DNA of 64,000 nt from JBBRUG01 sp038247995 (GCA_038247995.1 JBBRUG010000001.1:1-64000); one strand, 5' to 3'; positions 34,304 to 43,557 are shown, counted from the stretch's first letter. A program made the numbers and translations. The notes: generated by a model not told the origin, from the sequence alone.

Positions 34304-35743
34304 TCATCCAAGGGGCGCTGCGGCAGCATAAGCCAACGGCAGCCAGATCCGCAGTTCGGCGCCGTCACATTTACGCGAAAGCACTGTAATGTGGCCGTCG
34401 AGGGCGGTGGCGCGTTCACGCATCTGGCGCAGGCCGAGATGTGAACTGGTTTCGGTTTCGACGGCGCCCGGATCAAAGCCCACGCCGTTATCGCGCACAA
34501 TGATCTGTAAGCCGTTGTCGCGGCTGCGCAAGGCCACCCACACGCGGGTGGCTTCGGCGTGTTTGGCGACATTATTCAGCCCCTCTTGCACGAAACGAAA
34601 CGCGGCAAGTTCGAGCACATGCGGCAAGTCGGGCGGCAGATCGCCGAGTTCGAGCTCCAAGGCCCACTCTTGTTGCTCGGCGAACTCGCCCACAAAGCGG
34701 CGCAGCGCGCCGGCGAAGCCGAGTTGGCTGAGTTCGATCGGGCGGAGCGCGAAGATCGCCCGCCGCAACTCCTCGATCTGGCTGCGTAGATTAGCTTTGG
34801 CAGCGACAAATTCATCGCGTAGCCGCGCCGGATCTTGTTCAATCCAATCGTCCCAGAGATCAACGCGCATGCGCAGAAAGGCCAGGCTCTGTGCAACGCC
34901 GTCGTGGAGGTCGCGCGCAATCCGGGTGCGCTCGTCGGCGATTGCGTGTTCGAGCGCGGCGACGCTGGCAATCTCGCGGGTGCGGCGGCGGCTGTTCATA
35001 ATTGCCTCGGTTAACTCGCCGGCAATGGTAACCAACAGCGTCTCACTCTCCAGTGATAGTTCGCCGGCGGGCGCCATCGCACCATTGCGGCTCGCGTCGC
35101 TGTTGTATGCCTCGATCCAACCGATTGGTGCTGCATCGCGTTCGACCAGGGGGATCACGACTGCGCTAATGAGACCGTTTGGCGCGCTTCCGCGGGCGCT
35201 GAGTACGACGGGACGGGTCAGATCCGTCGGTTCGGGGCGCAGGCCGAAGGCGGCACGAGCGTTGGCGAGCAGCTCTTCAGAGATACCGACAGCGCGGGCC
35301 GTAAGCGGGACGCCCTGTTCATCGCGCAGCACGAAGGTGGCGGCAGTGGCGCCGAGGAGGCGGCTGGGCAGGCTGATCGCATAGTCGAGCACTTCATCGA
35401 CGGTTGCGCTGCTGGCGATGCGTTGGTTCAGTTCATACAGCAGTTCGAGCTTGCTGTTCGACGTGCGCAACTCGCTGAGCATTGCCGTTTCGCGGGCGCG
35501 CCGCCGCTGTTCTTCGCGGGCAGCCCAGCTCAGCACCGCATAGACGGCAATTGCAGCGAGCAGACCCCAGAAGATCGGGTCGAGCATGCGGGTGAGCGCT
35601 GCACTGGCCGAGGCGCCGAGCAGCAGCGTCTCGACGAGGCGGGTCAGTGCAAAGATCAGCCCGACCGCGCCGGCTAGCGGCCAGCGTAAGCGGCGGAGCA
35701 CCGCCAGGAGATCGGTTTCGTCGTTTGGTGCTGGTGTAGGCAT
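34304..35743 (-). CDS. Membrane-anchored GAF sensor histidine kinase (NarX-like HisKA_3)
   Basis: The 479-residue kinase has two N-terminal membrane helices, a linker, a GAF-like domain (about residues 110-260), then HisKA_3 with 'ERTRIARDLHDGVAQSLAFLRMR' phospho-His and a HATPase domain ('FRFVQEGLNNVAKHAEATRV', 'VRDNGVGFDPG', 'SHLGLRQMRERATAL'). I start it at ATG 35743, since the longer frame begins inside the upstream esterase gene; no strong ribosome site supports either. No cognate regulator is adjacent. Confidence 0.87.
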   Translation of the reverse strand: MPTPAPNDETDLLAVLRRLRWPLAGAVGLIFALTRLVETLLLGASASAALTRMLDPIFWGLLAAIAVYAVLSWAAREEQRRRARETAMLSELRTSNSKLELLYELNQRIASSATVDEVLDYAISLPSRLLGATAATFVLRDEQGVPLTARAVGISEELLANARAAFGLRPEPTDLTRPVVLSARGSAPNGLISAVVIPLVERDAAPIGWIEAYNSDASRNGAMAPAGELSLESETLLVTIAGELTEAIMNSRRRTREIASVAALEHAIADERTRIARDLHDGVAQSLAFLRMRVDLWDDWIEQDPARLRDEFVAAKANLRSQIEELRRAIFALRPIELSQLGFAGALRRFVGEFAEQQEWALELELGDLPPDLPHVLELAAFRFVQEGLNNVAKHAEATRVWVALRSRDNGLQIIVRDNGVGFDPGAVETETSSHLGLRQMRERATALDGHITVLSRKCDGAELRIWLPLAYAAAAPLG

Positions 35744-35814
35744 TAGATAAGCTACTGCTGTCTGATCGGCCACGCCAGGGCGGCCACGTTGGTCCACCCG
35801 GACGGGCGTTCCGA

Positions 35815-36723
35815 TCAGCGTGCGCGCTGCTGTAGCGCTTGCCAATGGATCGGTAACGTATCGGCGAGATGCTGATCGGCGCAGCGCCAGGTGTGCTCCC
35901 CCGCAGGCAGAGCGGCGACGGGCGCAGTATTGCTGATGCCAAGCGCGCTCAGGACGCGCAAGAGATACTCGCCGCGATAGAAGTTCGACCCCCAGGGTTC
36001 AATTGTTTCCGGCCCGTACTGCACAATCCAGGTGAGCTTGCGAATGGCCTCCCGATCGGCCCGCAGCAGTGCAGTGATCGGATGGTCGTGGTGGAGGCGC
36101 GCCGGATCGCGTGGGCTGCCGAGCGCGGCGTCGAACATCGGGTTGGCGAGCACCGGGTCGCTCATGCGCGCCTGTTGGCCGCCGGCCGTTGCATAAAGAA
36201 TCGTCCCGTCGAAGCTGCCCACGCTGGCGAACAGTTCGGGGCGCAAGGCGGCTGCCTTCACGGCCATCAGTCCGCCCAGTGAGAAGCCGGCGACGGCGCG
36301 GGCATGTGGGTGGGCGCGAAAGCGCCGCTCAACTGTCGGCAAGAGTTCGTCGAAGAAGAAGCGCTGGAAAGCGCCGGCGCCAATGCCCGGAATGGGCGCG
36401 AGTTCGGGGGCGACCATATCGGCGAGCATGCTTGGCACGCTATTATCGTCGCTGGCGAGGCCGGGAAAAACCAGGATCAGCGGCCCGATGGCGCCGGTAG
36501 CGCGCAACCGCTCATACACATCGATCGCGGTGCCGACCCGGCTCTGATCTTCATTTCGGTTGACCCACTCGCGCTCGTGCCCGCGCAACAGATAGAGTGC
36601 CGGCAAGCTCCGGCGCGGCGGAGCGTCGGGCGGCACATAGAGATAACAACGCCTAGTAAGCCCTAGTGCGGCGCTACGGATGCGCACGGTGCGCGCACGC
36701 GGGTCGATTGCAAGTGCAGTCAT
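35815..36723 (-). CDS. Putative esterase (esterase D/Fes-like alpha/beta hydrolase)
   Basis: The 302-residue protein has the esterase-family strand order: 'RRCYLYVPPD', 'LPALYLLRGHEREWVN', nucleophile elbow 'AVAGFSLGGLMAVKAA' (Ser in G-F-S-L-G) and late 'GEHTWRCADQHL' with the catalytic His. No signal peptide is seen. Natural substrate unknown. A TATAAT box sits only 6 bp upstream of the ATG. The histidine kinase follows 72 bp downstream on the same strand. Confidence 0.85.
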   Translation of the reverse strand: MTALAIDPRARTVRIRSAALGLTRRCYLYVPPDAPPRRSLPALYLLRGHEREWVNRNEDQSRVGTAIDVYERLRATGAIGPLILVFPGLASDDNSVPSMLADMVAPELAPIPGIGAGAFQRFFFDELLPTVERRFRAHPHARAVAGFSLGGLMAVKAAALRPELFASVGSFDGTILYATAGGQQARMSDPVLANPMFDAALGSPRDPARLHHDHPITALLRADREAIRKLTWIVQYGPETIEPWGSNFYRGEYLLRVLSALGISNTAPVAALPAGEHTWRCADQHLADTLPIHWQALQQRAR

Positions 36724-36729
36724 AGGTGT

Positions 36730-36735
36730 ATTATA
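36730..36735 (-). promoter_or_regulatory. -10 box for a leaderless esterase transcript
   Basis: On the minus strand TATAAT ends six bases before the ATG at 36723, placing the expected transcription start at the A of the start codon. There is no Shine-Dalgarno sequence and no clear -35 box. Confidence 0.5.
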
Positions 36736-36968
36736 CGCCGCTTTCCGCTTGTAATGCCGATCACCGCCCGCTGCTCGCTAGCTGTGCCCAAGAACGGATC
36801 AGGATAGCGGTATTGACAGTGCGTATACTTAATGATGCCTTTAGAATGCGTCGTTGCGGTCGGCATGTGCTCCCATGTACTCATTCCGACCGCCGCCGTT
36901 GTTCTAAATAGCTTGCTCCTGAAACTGTTGGCGCCGGATCGATCGGCCCAGAAAGTCCGTGAAGGTTC

Positions 36969-38789
36969 ATGCTTGAGGACGATCAAACGCAGGGTTGTGC
37001 GCTACGCAGGCTGTTCAAGCTAACGCTTGAGCCGACTGTATGGCGCCATGAATTGCTTCAGTTAGGCCTCCTCGTCGGCCTCGCACTTGGCGCAATTGTC
37101 TATTTACCGAGTGTCTGGGTTGCATTTCAAACTCAGCGTTGGGGCATCATTTTCATCGACACGCTGGCGATCGGCGTCGTCGCCGCATTATATCTGACCC
37201 CACAGCGATCATTTCGGGTGCGGGCGTCTGTTTTTGCGCTGGTCTTCTATGTGCTTGGCGTATGGCTGCTGGTCGAAGTCGGCTCAATCAGCCAGATCTA
37301 CCTGCTGGGCTTTTCCATTCTGGCCACAATCCTGCTTGGTCTGCGCACAAGCTTGGTGACTGTCGGCATCAATGCCGCCACCCTCTTTGGTCTCGGCGCG
37401 GTAAACCTGGCTGCGCCGGGGATGCTCTTTATTGGGCGTGAAATGAACCTAAGCGCCTGGTTCGTGGTTACCCTGAACTTCTTGTTGGTCAATAGTATCC
37501 TTACAGTCTCGATTGGGGCAGTGCTCTCGGCGCTGGAAGGCATCGCCCAACGCGAATACGCGGCGCGGATGGAGCTTGAGCGCGATCGTACCGAACTGGT
37601 GCAGGCGAACGCGGCGCTCGATCATGAAATGCGCGAGCGGAAGCTTCTGGAAACCCAACTTGCGCAGAGCCAGAAGCTGGAGGCGATCGGACAGCTCGCC
37701 GGTGGTGTAGCCCACGACTTCAACAACCTGCTGACGGTGATCAACGGCTATAGCGACGAACTCCTCAGCACTACGCCTGCCACCGACGGTAAGCGGTTTA
37801 TGCTGGAGGAGATTCACGCCGCCGGTGAGCGTGCGGCTGAGCTTACGCGCCAACTGCTCGCCTTCAGCCGTAAACAGATCCTCGCACCGCAAATCCTTGA
37901 TCTGAACACCATCGTGAGCAAGCTCGAAAAGATGCTGCGCCGCCTGATTAGCGAAGATATTCGCGTGACTATAGTGCTGCAACCGGATCTGCCCTGGATT
38001 CAGGTCGATCCCGGTCAACTGGAGCAGGTAATGCTCAACCTGGCGGTTAATGCGCGTGATGCAATGCCGACCGGCGGCTTATTGACGATCGAGTCGGCCA
38101 GCGTTGTTTTCACGGCGGAGCAATTGGCGCACAAATTTGAGATCCCGCCCGGCGCCTATGTTACGCTCACCGTCAGCGACACCGGCAGTGGCATGTCGCC
38201 CGAAGTGCAGGCGCATATCTTTGAGCCGTTCTTCACCACGAAAGACGTGGGCAAAGGTACCGGCTTAGGGTTGGCGACCGTCTTCGGGATTGTGAAGCAG
38301 AGTGACGCTTACATCGACGTGTATAGCGAAGTTGGGATTGGCACGCGCTTTCGGGTACTTTTCCCAGTCGTCAATAATGTAGCGCAACCCACTCCGCCGG
38401 AGGTGGAAGCCTTACCGCGGGGAAGTGAAACCGTGCTGCTGGTTGAGGACGAAGCGGATGTGCGGGGGATCACCCGGCTGGCGTTAGAGACGCATGGCTA
38501 CCGCGTGCTGGAGGCAGCGAACGGGCGCGAGGCACTCCAGTTGTATATTGCGCTAGGCCACACGATCGATCTAGTCGTTACCGATGTCATCATGCCGGAG
38601 ATGAGCGGACGCGAGTTGATCGAAGCACTACAGCTCCGGCAGGCGCAGGTGAGCGTGTTATACATCAGCGGTTACACCGACGACGCGATTGTACGGCATG
38701 GGATCATTGCCGCCACCGATGCCTTTCTGCAGAAGCCGTTCTCACCTTCGGCGCTGATCAAAAAAGTTCGGGAGGTTTTGGATGCTTAG
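36969..38789 (+). CDS. Hybrid sensor histidine kinase with six-helix membrane sensor
   Basis: The 606-residue protein has an N-terminal block of about six membrane helices (residues 27-190), a short coiled coil, a HisKA domain with 'AIGQLAGGVAHDFNNLLTVI' (phospho-His249), a HATPase domain ('LNLAVNARDAMPTGG', 'SDTGSGMSPEV', 'GKGTGLGLATVFGIV'), and a C-terminal receiver with the phospho-acceptor near Asp539 ('VVTDVIMPEMSG'). It probably senses a membrane or small-molecule cue and relays phosphate internally. GAAGG precedes ATG. The gene has no immediate partner; the tmRNA gene follows. Confidence 0.93.
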   Translation: MLEDDQTQGCALRRLFKLTLEPTVWRHELLQLGLLVGLALGAIVYLPSVWVAFQTQRWGIIFIDTLAIGVVAALYLTPQRSFRVRASVFALVFYVLGVWLLVEVGSISQIYLLGFSILATILLGLRTSLVTVGINAATLFGLGAVNLAAPGMLFIGREMNLSAWFVVTLNFLLVNSILTVSIGAVLSALEGIAQREYAARMELERDRTELVQANAALDHEMRERKLLETQLAQSQKLEAIGQLAGGVAHDFNNLLTVINGYSDELLSTTPATDGKRFMLEEIHAAGERAAELTRQLLAFSRKQILAPQILDLNTIVSKLEKMLRRLISEDIRVTIVLQPDLPWIQVDPGQLEQVMLNLAVNARDAMPTGGLLTIESASVVFTAEQLAHKFEIPPGAYVTLTVSDTGSGMSPEVQAHIFEPFFTTKDVGKGTGLGLATVFGIVKQSDAYIDVYSEVGIGTRFRVLFPVVNNVAQPTPPEVEALPRGSETVLLVEDEADVRGITRLALETHGYRVLEAANGREALQLYIALGHTIDLVVTDVIMPEMSGRELIEALQLRQAQVSVLYISGYTDDAIVRHGIIAATDAFLQKPFSPSALIKKVREVLDA

Positions 38790-38955
38790 GAGTTGGCTGA
38801 GGGGGGGCATGCGCTATCGGCAGGTCGCGCTCGCACAGGTGAGCGCCCACGGCGCTGCGCTGGCTCCGCTGGATGGGGTTCCCGCCTGCGCGCGCTGCGG
38901 TATCGGCATCTGTTTCGCCATAGCGTTATCTAACATAACTCCATCGTAAGGTGCA

Positions 38956-38983
38956 TTGACGTCGGGGCGACAAGGCGTATAAT
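38956..38983 (+). promoter_or_regulatory. tmRNA promoter
   Basis: TTGACG (38956-38961) and TATAAT (38978-38983) are spaced 16 bp apart and end 13 bp before the mature tmRNA 5' end, close to consensus for a strongly expressed RNA gene. Confidence 0.75.
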
Positions 38984-38996
38984 AAGAAGACGTCTT

Positions 38997-39352
38997 GGGG
39001 ATGCTTGGTTTCGACAGGGAGTGACGGTTGTAGATTGCAGGTCGTGCCGCCCAGTCACGTTAAAGGGGCAAAACGGCAATAACTGCCAACAACAACACGG
39101 GCCGTATGGCCCTCGCTGCCTAGTAATAGGTAGCCGCCCTCCTCTACTCCCCCGATGGTCGGGGTAGGGCGACAGTAAGTCGGGTGCTCCTCAGGTAACC
39201 ACCTGCTAGCCCGAGGAAAAGATTAGCGGGTTGGCCCAAAAGCTGCTTTGCTCGGGGTGTGGCTGCGGGCGAGATAAAACACCGGGATAAACCTGTAGCA
39301 TGTCTGCGATTTAGCTTTCTGGACGGGGGTTCGAATCCCCCCATCTCCACCA
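38997..39352 (+). ncRNA. ssrA: Transfer-messenger RNA (tmRNA)
   Basis: The RNA starts GGGGATGCTTGGTTTCGACAGGG-like and ends in an encoded CCA at 39350-39352. Its 5' seven bases pair with the segment before the 3' ACCA to form the acceptor stem, with one G-U pair. The T-arm GGGGGTTCGAATCCCCC is perfect. The tag frame runs 39085-39120, encoding ANNNTGRMALAA, then TAG at 39121. It rescues stalled ribosomes and tags nascent chains for proteolysis. One-piece, not permuted. The Asn-rich tag with the usual LAA end is normal. Confidence 0.96.
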
Positions 39353-39370
39353 CTTGTCTCGAACACAGAG

Positions 39371-39402
39371 CGCCGGTTTCAGGAACCACCCTGAAGCCGG
39401 CG
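39371..39402 (+). terminator. Intrinsic terminator after tmRNA
   Basis: A 13-bp stem (39371-39383 with 39390-39402, one G-T wobble) with a 6-base loop is followed by TTTT, 18 bases past the CCA end. Confidence 0.85.
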
Positions 39403-39458
39403 TTTTGTGTGCTCAGTGCGCTAGCGAACGCATAGGTTCTGGTACGTTGCTTCCTGGA

Positions 39459-39680
39459 TTAGGGGCGGCCCAGGAACGCCATCAACTCGCGGGCCGCTGC
39501 GCCGCCGGCGCGATTCGCCCCAATTGTGAACGCCGAGGGACCGTAGCCGACCAGATGGATGCGCGGGTCCTTCGCCACTTGGGTCGCCAGGCGGCCCGTC
39601 ATCGTGATGCCGCCGCCCGGCTCGTGCAGCATGAGCGGCGCCAAATGGTCGAGGGAGCATCCAAACGCATCCCTCCTGCT
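39459..39680 (-). pseudogene. C-terminal fragment of an FAD/NAD(P)-binding oxidoreductase
   Basis: The frame ends in 'DPRIHLVGYGPSAFTIGANRAG' and 'AARELMAFLG', the typical C-terminal signature of a flavoprotein family ('GxGPSASTIGANRAGR'). It has no Rossmann domain upstream; sequence beyond about 39680 has no matching protein and the frame is disturbed. It is a 3' remnant of a lost gene within the 768-bp gap between tmRNA and the glycosyltransferase. Confidence 0.5.
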
Positions 39681-40108
39681 CACAATCCGGTGCGGGAAAG
39701 ACGGCGCGCCTTGATCGGTGCGTGCCGCGCTTCCCCGCATAGTTGCCGGGAAAACCCGCTGTTGAGCCGGTGTAGTGCCTCCGCCGGAGGGCGTCAAGCT
39801 GCGGCGCAGTAGCCGGGAAAGCCGGCTTTCTCGGCATGCGCGACAGGACTCAGATCCTACTCGGCGCGGGGATGATCACGCTCGCCGCTTCCTGCCGTCT
39901 GTGTCCTGCCGCATGCCGTGTCCGAGCGCCACGTGCCTGCCGCGTGCGGTGGGTGTCAGGCCGAAGGAGTGTGCATCCGGCCGGCAGGTGGGCAGATGAT
40001 ACCCTGTGCCCATGCCGCAGCCCTACGCTATTTTGGGGCGCTGCGTCGTTCGTCCTGGGGCGCTGCGTCCTGCCGCCTGCCGTGTGCCGCCTGCCGTGCG
40101 CTCTGTAG

Positions 40109-40114
40109 TACAAT
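40109..40114 (+). promoter_or_regulatory. -10 box for a leaderless glycosyltransferase transcript
   Basis: TACAAT ends six bases before the GTG start codon at 40121, so transcription should begin at or near the start codon. No Shine-Dalgarno sequence precedes the gene. Confidence 0.45.
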
Positions 40115-40120
40115 ACGCAA

Positions 40121-42193
40121 GTGAAAACGCCAACTGTTCGTCCGGCCCGGGTCTGGTTGTGCCTAACCATCATCCTGCTGCTGGCCCTTGTGCTGCGCCT
40201 GCTGCTCTGGGCGCAGCCATTGCATCTGCCGGCCAATGATGAGATCGAGTATCTGCGGGTCGCCCACGATCTGCTGGAGGGCCGCGGCTGGAGCTTCTAC
40301 GAGCAGTATCGCTGGTTGCGTGCGCCGCTCTACGCGCTCTGGCTCGCCGGTTCGCTCTGGCTCGCCGGCGGCGATGTGCACCTGGCGGCGCTGCCTAATC
40401 TGCTGCTGAGCGTTGGCCTTGTGGGGCTGATCTTTGCGCTGACCCGCGAACTGGCTTCGCGCCGCTCGGCCACTCCCGCGCTGCTCGCCGCCGCCATGGC
40501 CGCTGTGCTGTTCACCTCCGCCACCTTCGCCGGCCTCTACATGAGCGAGACCCTCTTTGCCGCGCTCTTTACAGCCTGCTTACTCACCATTCTGCGCTGG
40601 GCCAGGAACGGTGCGTCGGGCCTGATTGCCCCGGCCCTTGCCGGACTGCTCTTCGGCCTGGCTTGCCTCACGCGCTCGGCGCCACTCATCTTTGCGCCCG
40701 TTGTGATGCTCTGGATGGCCTGGGTTGCCGCCGGCGATTGGCGGCTGATCCTGCGCCGCCCTGCCGCGCTCGTTCCGGCGTTCGTCTTCGCGCTGCTTGT
40801 CGCGCTCACCATTGCGCCGTGGACGATCCGCAACTGCCGCGCCTATAGCGGCTGCATCATGATCGAGAGCGGCCTCGCCTATAACCTCTGGGCCTTCAGC
40901 GAACCCCGTGAGAGCCTCGATACGATTAACCGCACGCTGGAAGCCATCCCCGACCCGGTCGAGCGCGCCGATTTCGCCACCGCCCGCGGTCTGGAGCGCT
41001 TGGGCGAAGATCCCGCCATCCTGCTGCGCAAACTGCCCAGCAACTGGATTGTCACCTGGACCATCGAGCCGATCCAGGATCGCTTCCTCCTCGCCGATTA
41101 TCGCGCCGATCCACCGCCGCTGGTTTTCCTTGGCGCGCTGATCTTCGACGATCTGCTCTACTTGTTGGCGCTCTGCGCCGCGCTTCCCGGCCTGGCTTTG
41201 ATGCTGCTTCGGGGCAACCGGGCGGCTGTTCTCTGCGCGCTCTGGCCAACGATGTTTGTCGCTACTGCCTTGCTGACCCACGGCGAGACGCGTTATCGCC
41301 ATTTCTTCTGGATGCTGATTCTGGCCTATGCCGCAATCGGAATTCACGCCTTGCACCGCGCTGAACTGCGCCTGCCCCGGCCCGTTAGCGGCGCTGTGGT
41401 GGCTATGCTGCTTGCCGTGCTCATCCCGCTCTTCGGCTGGTATCCCTGGCGCTGGGCCGCCGAGGGGTCTGCCCGCAGCGTGCATCGTCAGATCGGCGAT
41501 CTGCGCGTTGCCGTGGGCGATCTGGCCGGTGCGCGCGCTTCCTACACGGCTGCCCTCGCCGCCGACTCTACCCCCGACGGCTGGATCGCCCTGGGCGACC
41601 TGGCGCTGCGGCGTGGCGATCCGGCTGAAGCTGAGGCGGCCTACCGGGCGGCGCGCGATGTCGCCGTAGCCTACCCCGCCGGATGGGCGCGCCTGGGCGA
41701 TCTGCTGCGCGAACAGGGCCGTACCGCCGCGGCGCGTGAGGCGTTTGAGGGGCGCTTTATCGCTGAACAGGCCATGGCCGACTGGAGTTATCGCACGCTG
41801 GAGCCGCTACCGAGGGCGTGGATCGATGTTGGGGATGGACTCGACTTTGGTTATTTGGGCGAGTTCTATCCGGCCGAAGAGTCGCAGGGCGCCGACGTGC
41901 GCTGGACAAGCGCTACCGCCGAACTTCGCCTGGCGACGATCGCCGATGCGACGGTGCTGGTGACGCTGCGGGCGGCTGCACCGCGCCCAGGGGCGGCACC
42001 GGTTCCTGTGGAAATCTGCAACGCCGCCGACTGTGTCGAAGTTATGCTCGAAGATGAACTACGTGTGTTGCGCCTGGTATTGCCCGCCGCCGATGGACCG
42101 ATTACCCTACACGCTCCGAGCTTCCGCGCTGCCGATGGCCGCGATCTGGGCATCTTACTGGATTGGGCGGCGGTTGATGAAATGGACGAATGA
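40121..42193 (+). CDS. Membrane glycosyltransferase (GT39/ArnT-like) with TPR tail
   Basis: The 690-residue protein has about eleven membrane helices in its first 445 residues. The first loop carries 'NDEIEYLRVAHDLLEGRGW', the acidic D-E motif typical of lipid-phosphate-sugar-dependent glycosyltransferases of the GT39/83 superfamily. Tetratricopeptide units follow (about 448-540, 'LAGARASYTAALAADSTPDG', 'DPAEAEAAYRAARDVAVAYP'), then a beta-rich C-terminal domain outside the membrane. It may glycosylate a surface protein or lipid. Start is GTG 40121. It ends inside a long palindrome. Confidence 0.83.
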   Translation: MKTPTVRPARVWLCLTIILLLALVLRLLLWAQPLHLPANDEIEYLRVAHDLLEGRGWSFYEQYRWLRAPLYALWLAGSLWLAGGDVHLAALPNLLLSVGLVGLIFALTRELASRRSATPALLAAAMAAVLFTSATFAGLYMSETLFAALFTACLLTILRWARNGASGLIAPALAGLLFGLACLTRSAPLIFAPVVMLWMAWVAAGDWRLILRRPAALVPAFVFALLVALTIAPWTIRNCRAYSGCIMIESGLAYNLWAFSEPRESLDTINRTLEAIPDPVERADFATARGLERLGEDPAILLRKLPSNWIVTWTIEPIQDRFLLADYRADPPPLVFLGALIFDDLLYLLALCAALPGLALMLLRGNRAAVLCALWPTMFVATALLTHGETRYRHFFWMLILAYAAIGIHALHRAELRLPRPVSGAVVAMLLAVLIPLFGWYPWRWAAEGSARSVHRQIGDLRVAVGDLAGARASYTAALAADSTPDGWIALGDLALRRGDPAEAEAAYRAARDVAVAYPAGWARLGDLLREQGRTAAAREAFEGRFIAEQAMADWSYRTLEPLPRAWIDVGDGLDFGYLGEFYPAEESQGADVRWTSATAELRLATIADATVLVTLRAAAPRPGAAPVPVEICNAADCVEVMLEDELRVLRLVLPAADGPITLHAPSFRAADGRDLGILLDWAAVDEMDE

Positions 42194-42240
42194 AACCAAG
42201 GGTAGGGACGCAGCGCGCTGCGTCCCTACCCTTGGTTTCA
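42191..42240. repeat. 50-bp perfect palindrome spanning two convergent stop codons
   Basis: Two 25-bp arms meet with no spacer at 42215/42216. Its first three bases are the TGA of the left gene and its last three, on the other strand, the TGA of the right gene. It could be a bidirectional terminator or a mobile palindromic repeat; core GGGACGCAGCG is reminiscent of dispersed repeats. Confidence 0.95.
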
Positions 42241-43011
42241 CACCACCGGCGCCTCGATATAGCTGCGCACTTGCGCGACTGTCTCGGGGTGGCCAATCAA
42301 AATCGGCTCGCTCAGCTTGCGTCCGTCGAGCAGCGGAGCAACCGGTACCGGCGCGCCGCTCAGCCCAACCATCACCCCGCCGGCGGCGCGCAAAATCGCT
42401 ATGCCGGCGGCCAGATCCCAGAGCCGGGCGCGTCCGATCAGCGCGCTCACGGCAGAGCCGCGCGCAACGTAACAGCAGTCGGCGGCCACCGTGCTCAGGC
42501 AGCGCGTTTTGCCGGGGTAACGAATGCGAAACATACGATGCACTGCCGAAGGGACGGCAATCCAATCATTCATGTCTACCGGCGCCGGTCGCCGCACCTG
42601 AATCGGGATCGTATTGCGAAAAGCCTGCCCCTCAATGTCGGCCCAGTAGCAGTCATCGAGCAGCGGCGCATAGATCACGCCCGCATACGGCTCGCCATTG
42701 CGCAGCACACCAATCGAAACACACCAGAGCGGTAAACCCGAAACAAACGCCCCGGTGCCGTCGATTGGATCGAGCGCCCAGACGAACTCGCGGTCAATCG
42801 CCCCGATGCCTTCTTCCTCGCCAATAATTCCATGATCGGGATAGCGGGCGGCGATCCGCTCGCGCAATAACTGCTCGACTTCGCGGTCGGCACGCGTGAC
42901 ATAGCTGCGATCTGCCTTCTGCTCACGTTGGACGTTGTTAAAATAGCTCCGCGCCAACGCACCGCCTTCGCGTGCCCACGCCTGCACTTCCGTCAGGTCG
43001 ATCAGCCCCAC
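42238..43011 (-). CDS. Inositol monophosphatase family protein
   Basis: The 257-residue phosphatase has 'IIGEEEG' (metal Glu), 'VWALDPIDGTGAFVSGLPLW' (the IMPase D-P-I-D-G-T signature) and 'LWDLAAGIAILRAAGG' (second W-D motif). The family removes phosphate from inositol, fructose-bisphosphate, histidinol or PAP; specificity is not evident. The likely start is GTG 43011 with GAGGTG before it; the ORF can extend ten residues. Its last base pair lies inside the palindrome. It converges on the glycosyltransferase gene. Confidence 0.88.
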   Translation of the reverse strand: MGLIDLTEVQAWAREGGALARSYFNNVQREQKADRSYVTRADREVEQLLRERIAARYPDHGIIGEEEGIGAIDREFVWALDPIDGTGAFVSGLPLWCVSIGVLRNGEPYAGVIYAPLLDDCYWADIEGQAFRNTIPIQVRRPAPVDMNDWIAVPSAVHRMFRIRYPGKTRCLSTVAADCCYVARGSAVSALIGRARLWDLAAGIAILRAAGGVMVGLSGAPVPVAPLLDGRKLSEPILIGHPETVAQVRSYIEAPVV

Positions 43012-43173
43012 GCACCACCTCACAATCAATGCAAAAGTCAAAACGTAAAAGGCACACTAAACACGCTTTGGTCACTATTCTTGCGATCATCATAACACGT
43101 TCTTTCACGTAGCCGTTGGCGATGCGCGTGGTATGATAGGCACGCAATTCGCTATTTGCAGCAAGGAGTTTCC

Positions 43174-43557
43174 ATGACCCGCCAGAATATTGGCAGCGGC
43201 ACCCCCTGGGAAGCCCTGACCGGCTATTCACGCGCCGTGCGCGTCGGCAACCATGTGTATGTGTCGGGCACGACGGCCTCCGACGCCAGCGGCGCCGTGC
43301 AGCACCTCGGCGATGCCGGCGCTCAGGCGCGCTATATTCTGAACAAGATCGCCGCCGCGCTTACGGAGGCGGGCGCGGGGCTGGAACATGTGGTGCGGAC
43401 GCGCATGTTTGTCCGCGATATTGCCGATTGGGAAGCCGTTGCGCATGCTCACGGCGAGTTCTTCAGCACAATCCGCCCGGCTTCGACCCTCGTTACTGCC
43501 CACATGATTGCGCCCGAAATGCTGGTTGAGATCGAGGTAGAAGCGGTTATTTCATAA
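43174..43557 (+). CDS. RidA family protein (second copy)
   Basis: The 127-residue protein has the RidA pattern with 'HVYVSGTTASD', 'ARYILNKIAAALTEAGAGLEHVV' and the C-terminal 'RPASTLVTAHMIAPEMLVEIEVEAVIS', where 'RPAS-T' keeps the catalytic-region Arg and fits a typical imine deaminase more closely than the RidA copy at 44-496. AAGGAG precedes ATG. The LLM-type oxidoreductase starts 4 bp downstream. Confidence 0.9.
   Translation: MTRQNIGSGTPWEALTGYSRAVRVGNHVYVSGTTASDASGAVQHLGDAGAQARYILNKIAAALTEAGAGLEHVVRTRMFVRDIADWEAVAHAHGEFFSTIRPASTLVTAHMIAPEMLVEIEVEAVIS

Larger units (their letters stand above)
39353..40120. other. 768-bp region without an intact gene
   Basis: It holds the tmRNA terminator, a flavoprotein gene remnant on the minus strand, and then 440 bp of C/G-rich repeat-like sequence with several CCGTGTGCCGCCTG-type motifs. 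No intact gene or RNA was recognised. Confidence 0.6.

Noticed and set aside
39300..39352. Possible tRNA gene with T-arm and CCA
   Set aside because: The T-arm and CCA belong to the tmRNA 3' end; no anticodon arm exists.
40580..41485. Minus-strand 301-codon frame inside the glycosyltransferase gene
   Set aside because: It is an antisense shadow with Gln/Glu/Gly-rich low-complexity translation and no start signal.
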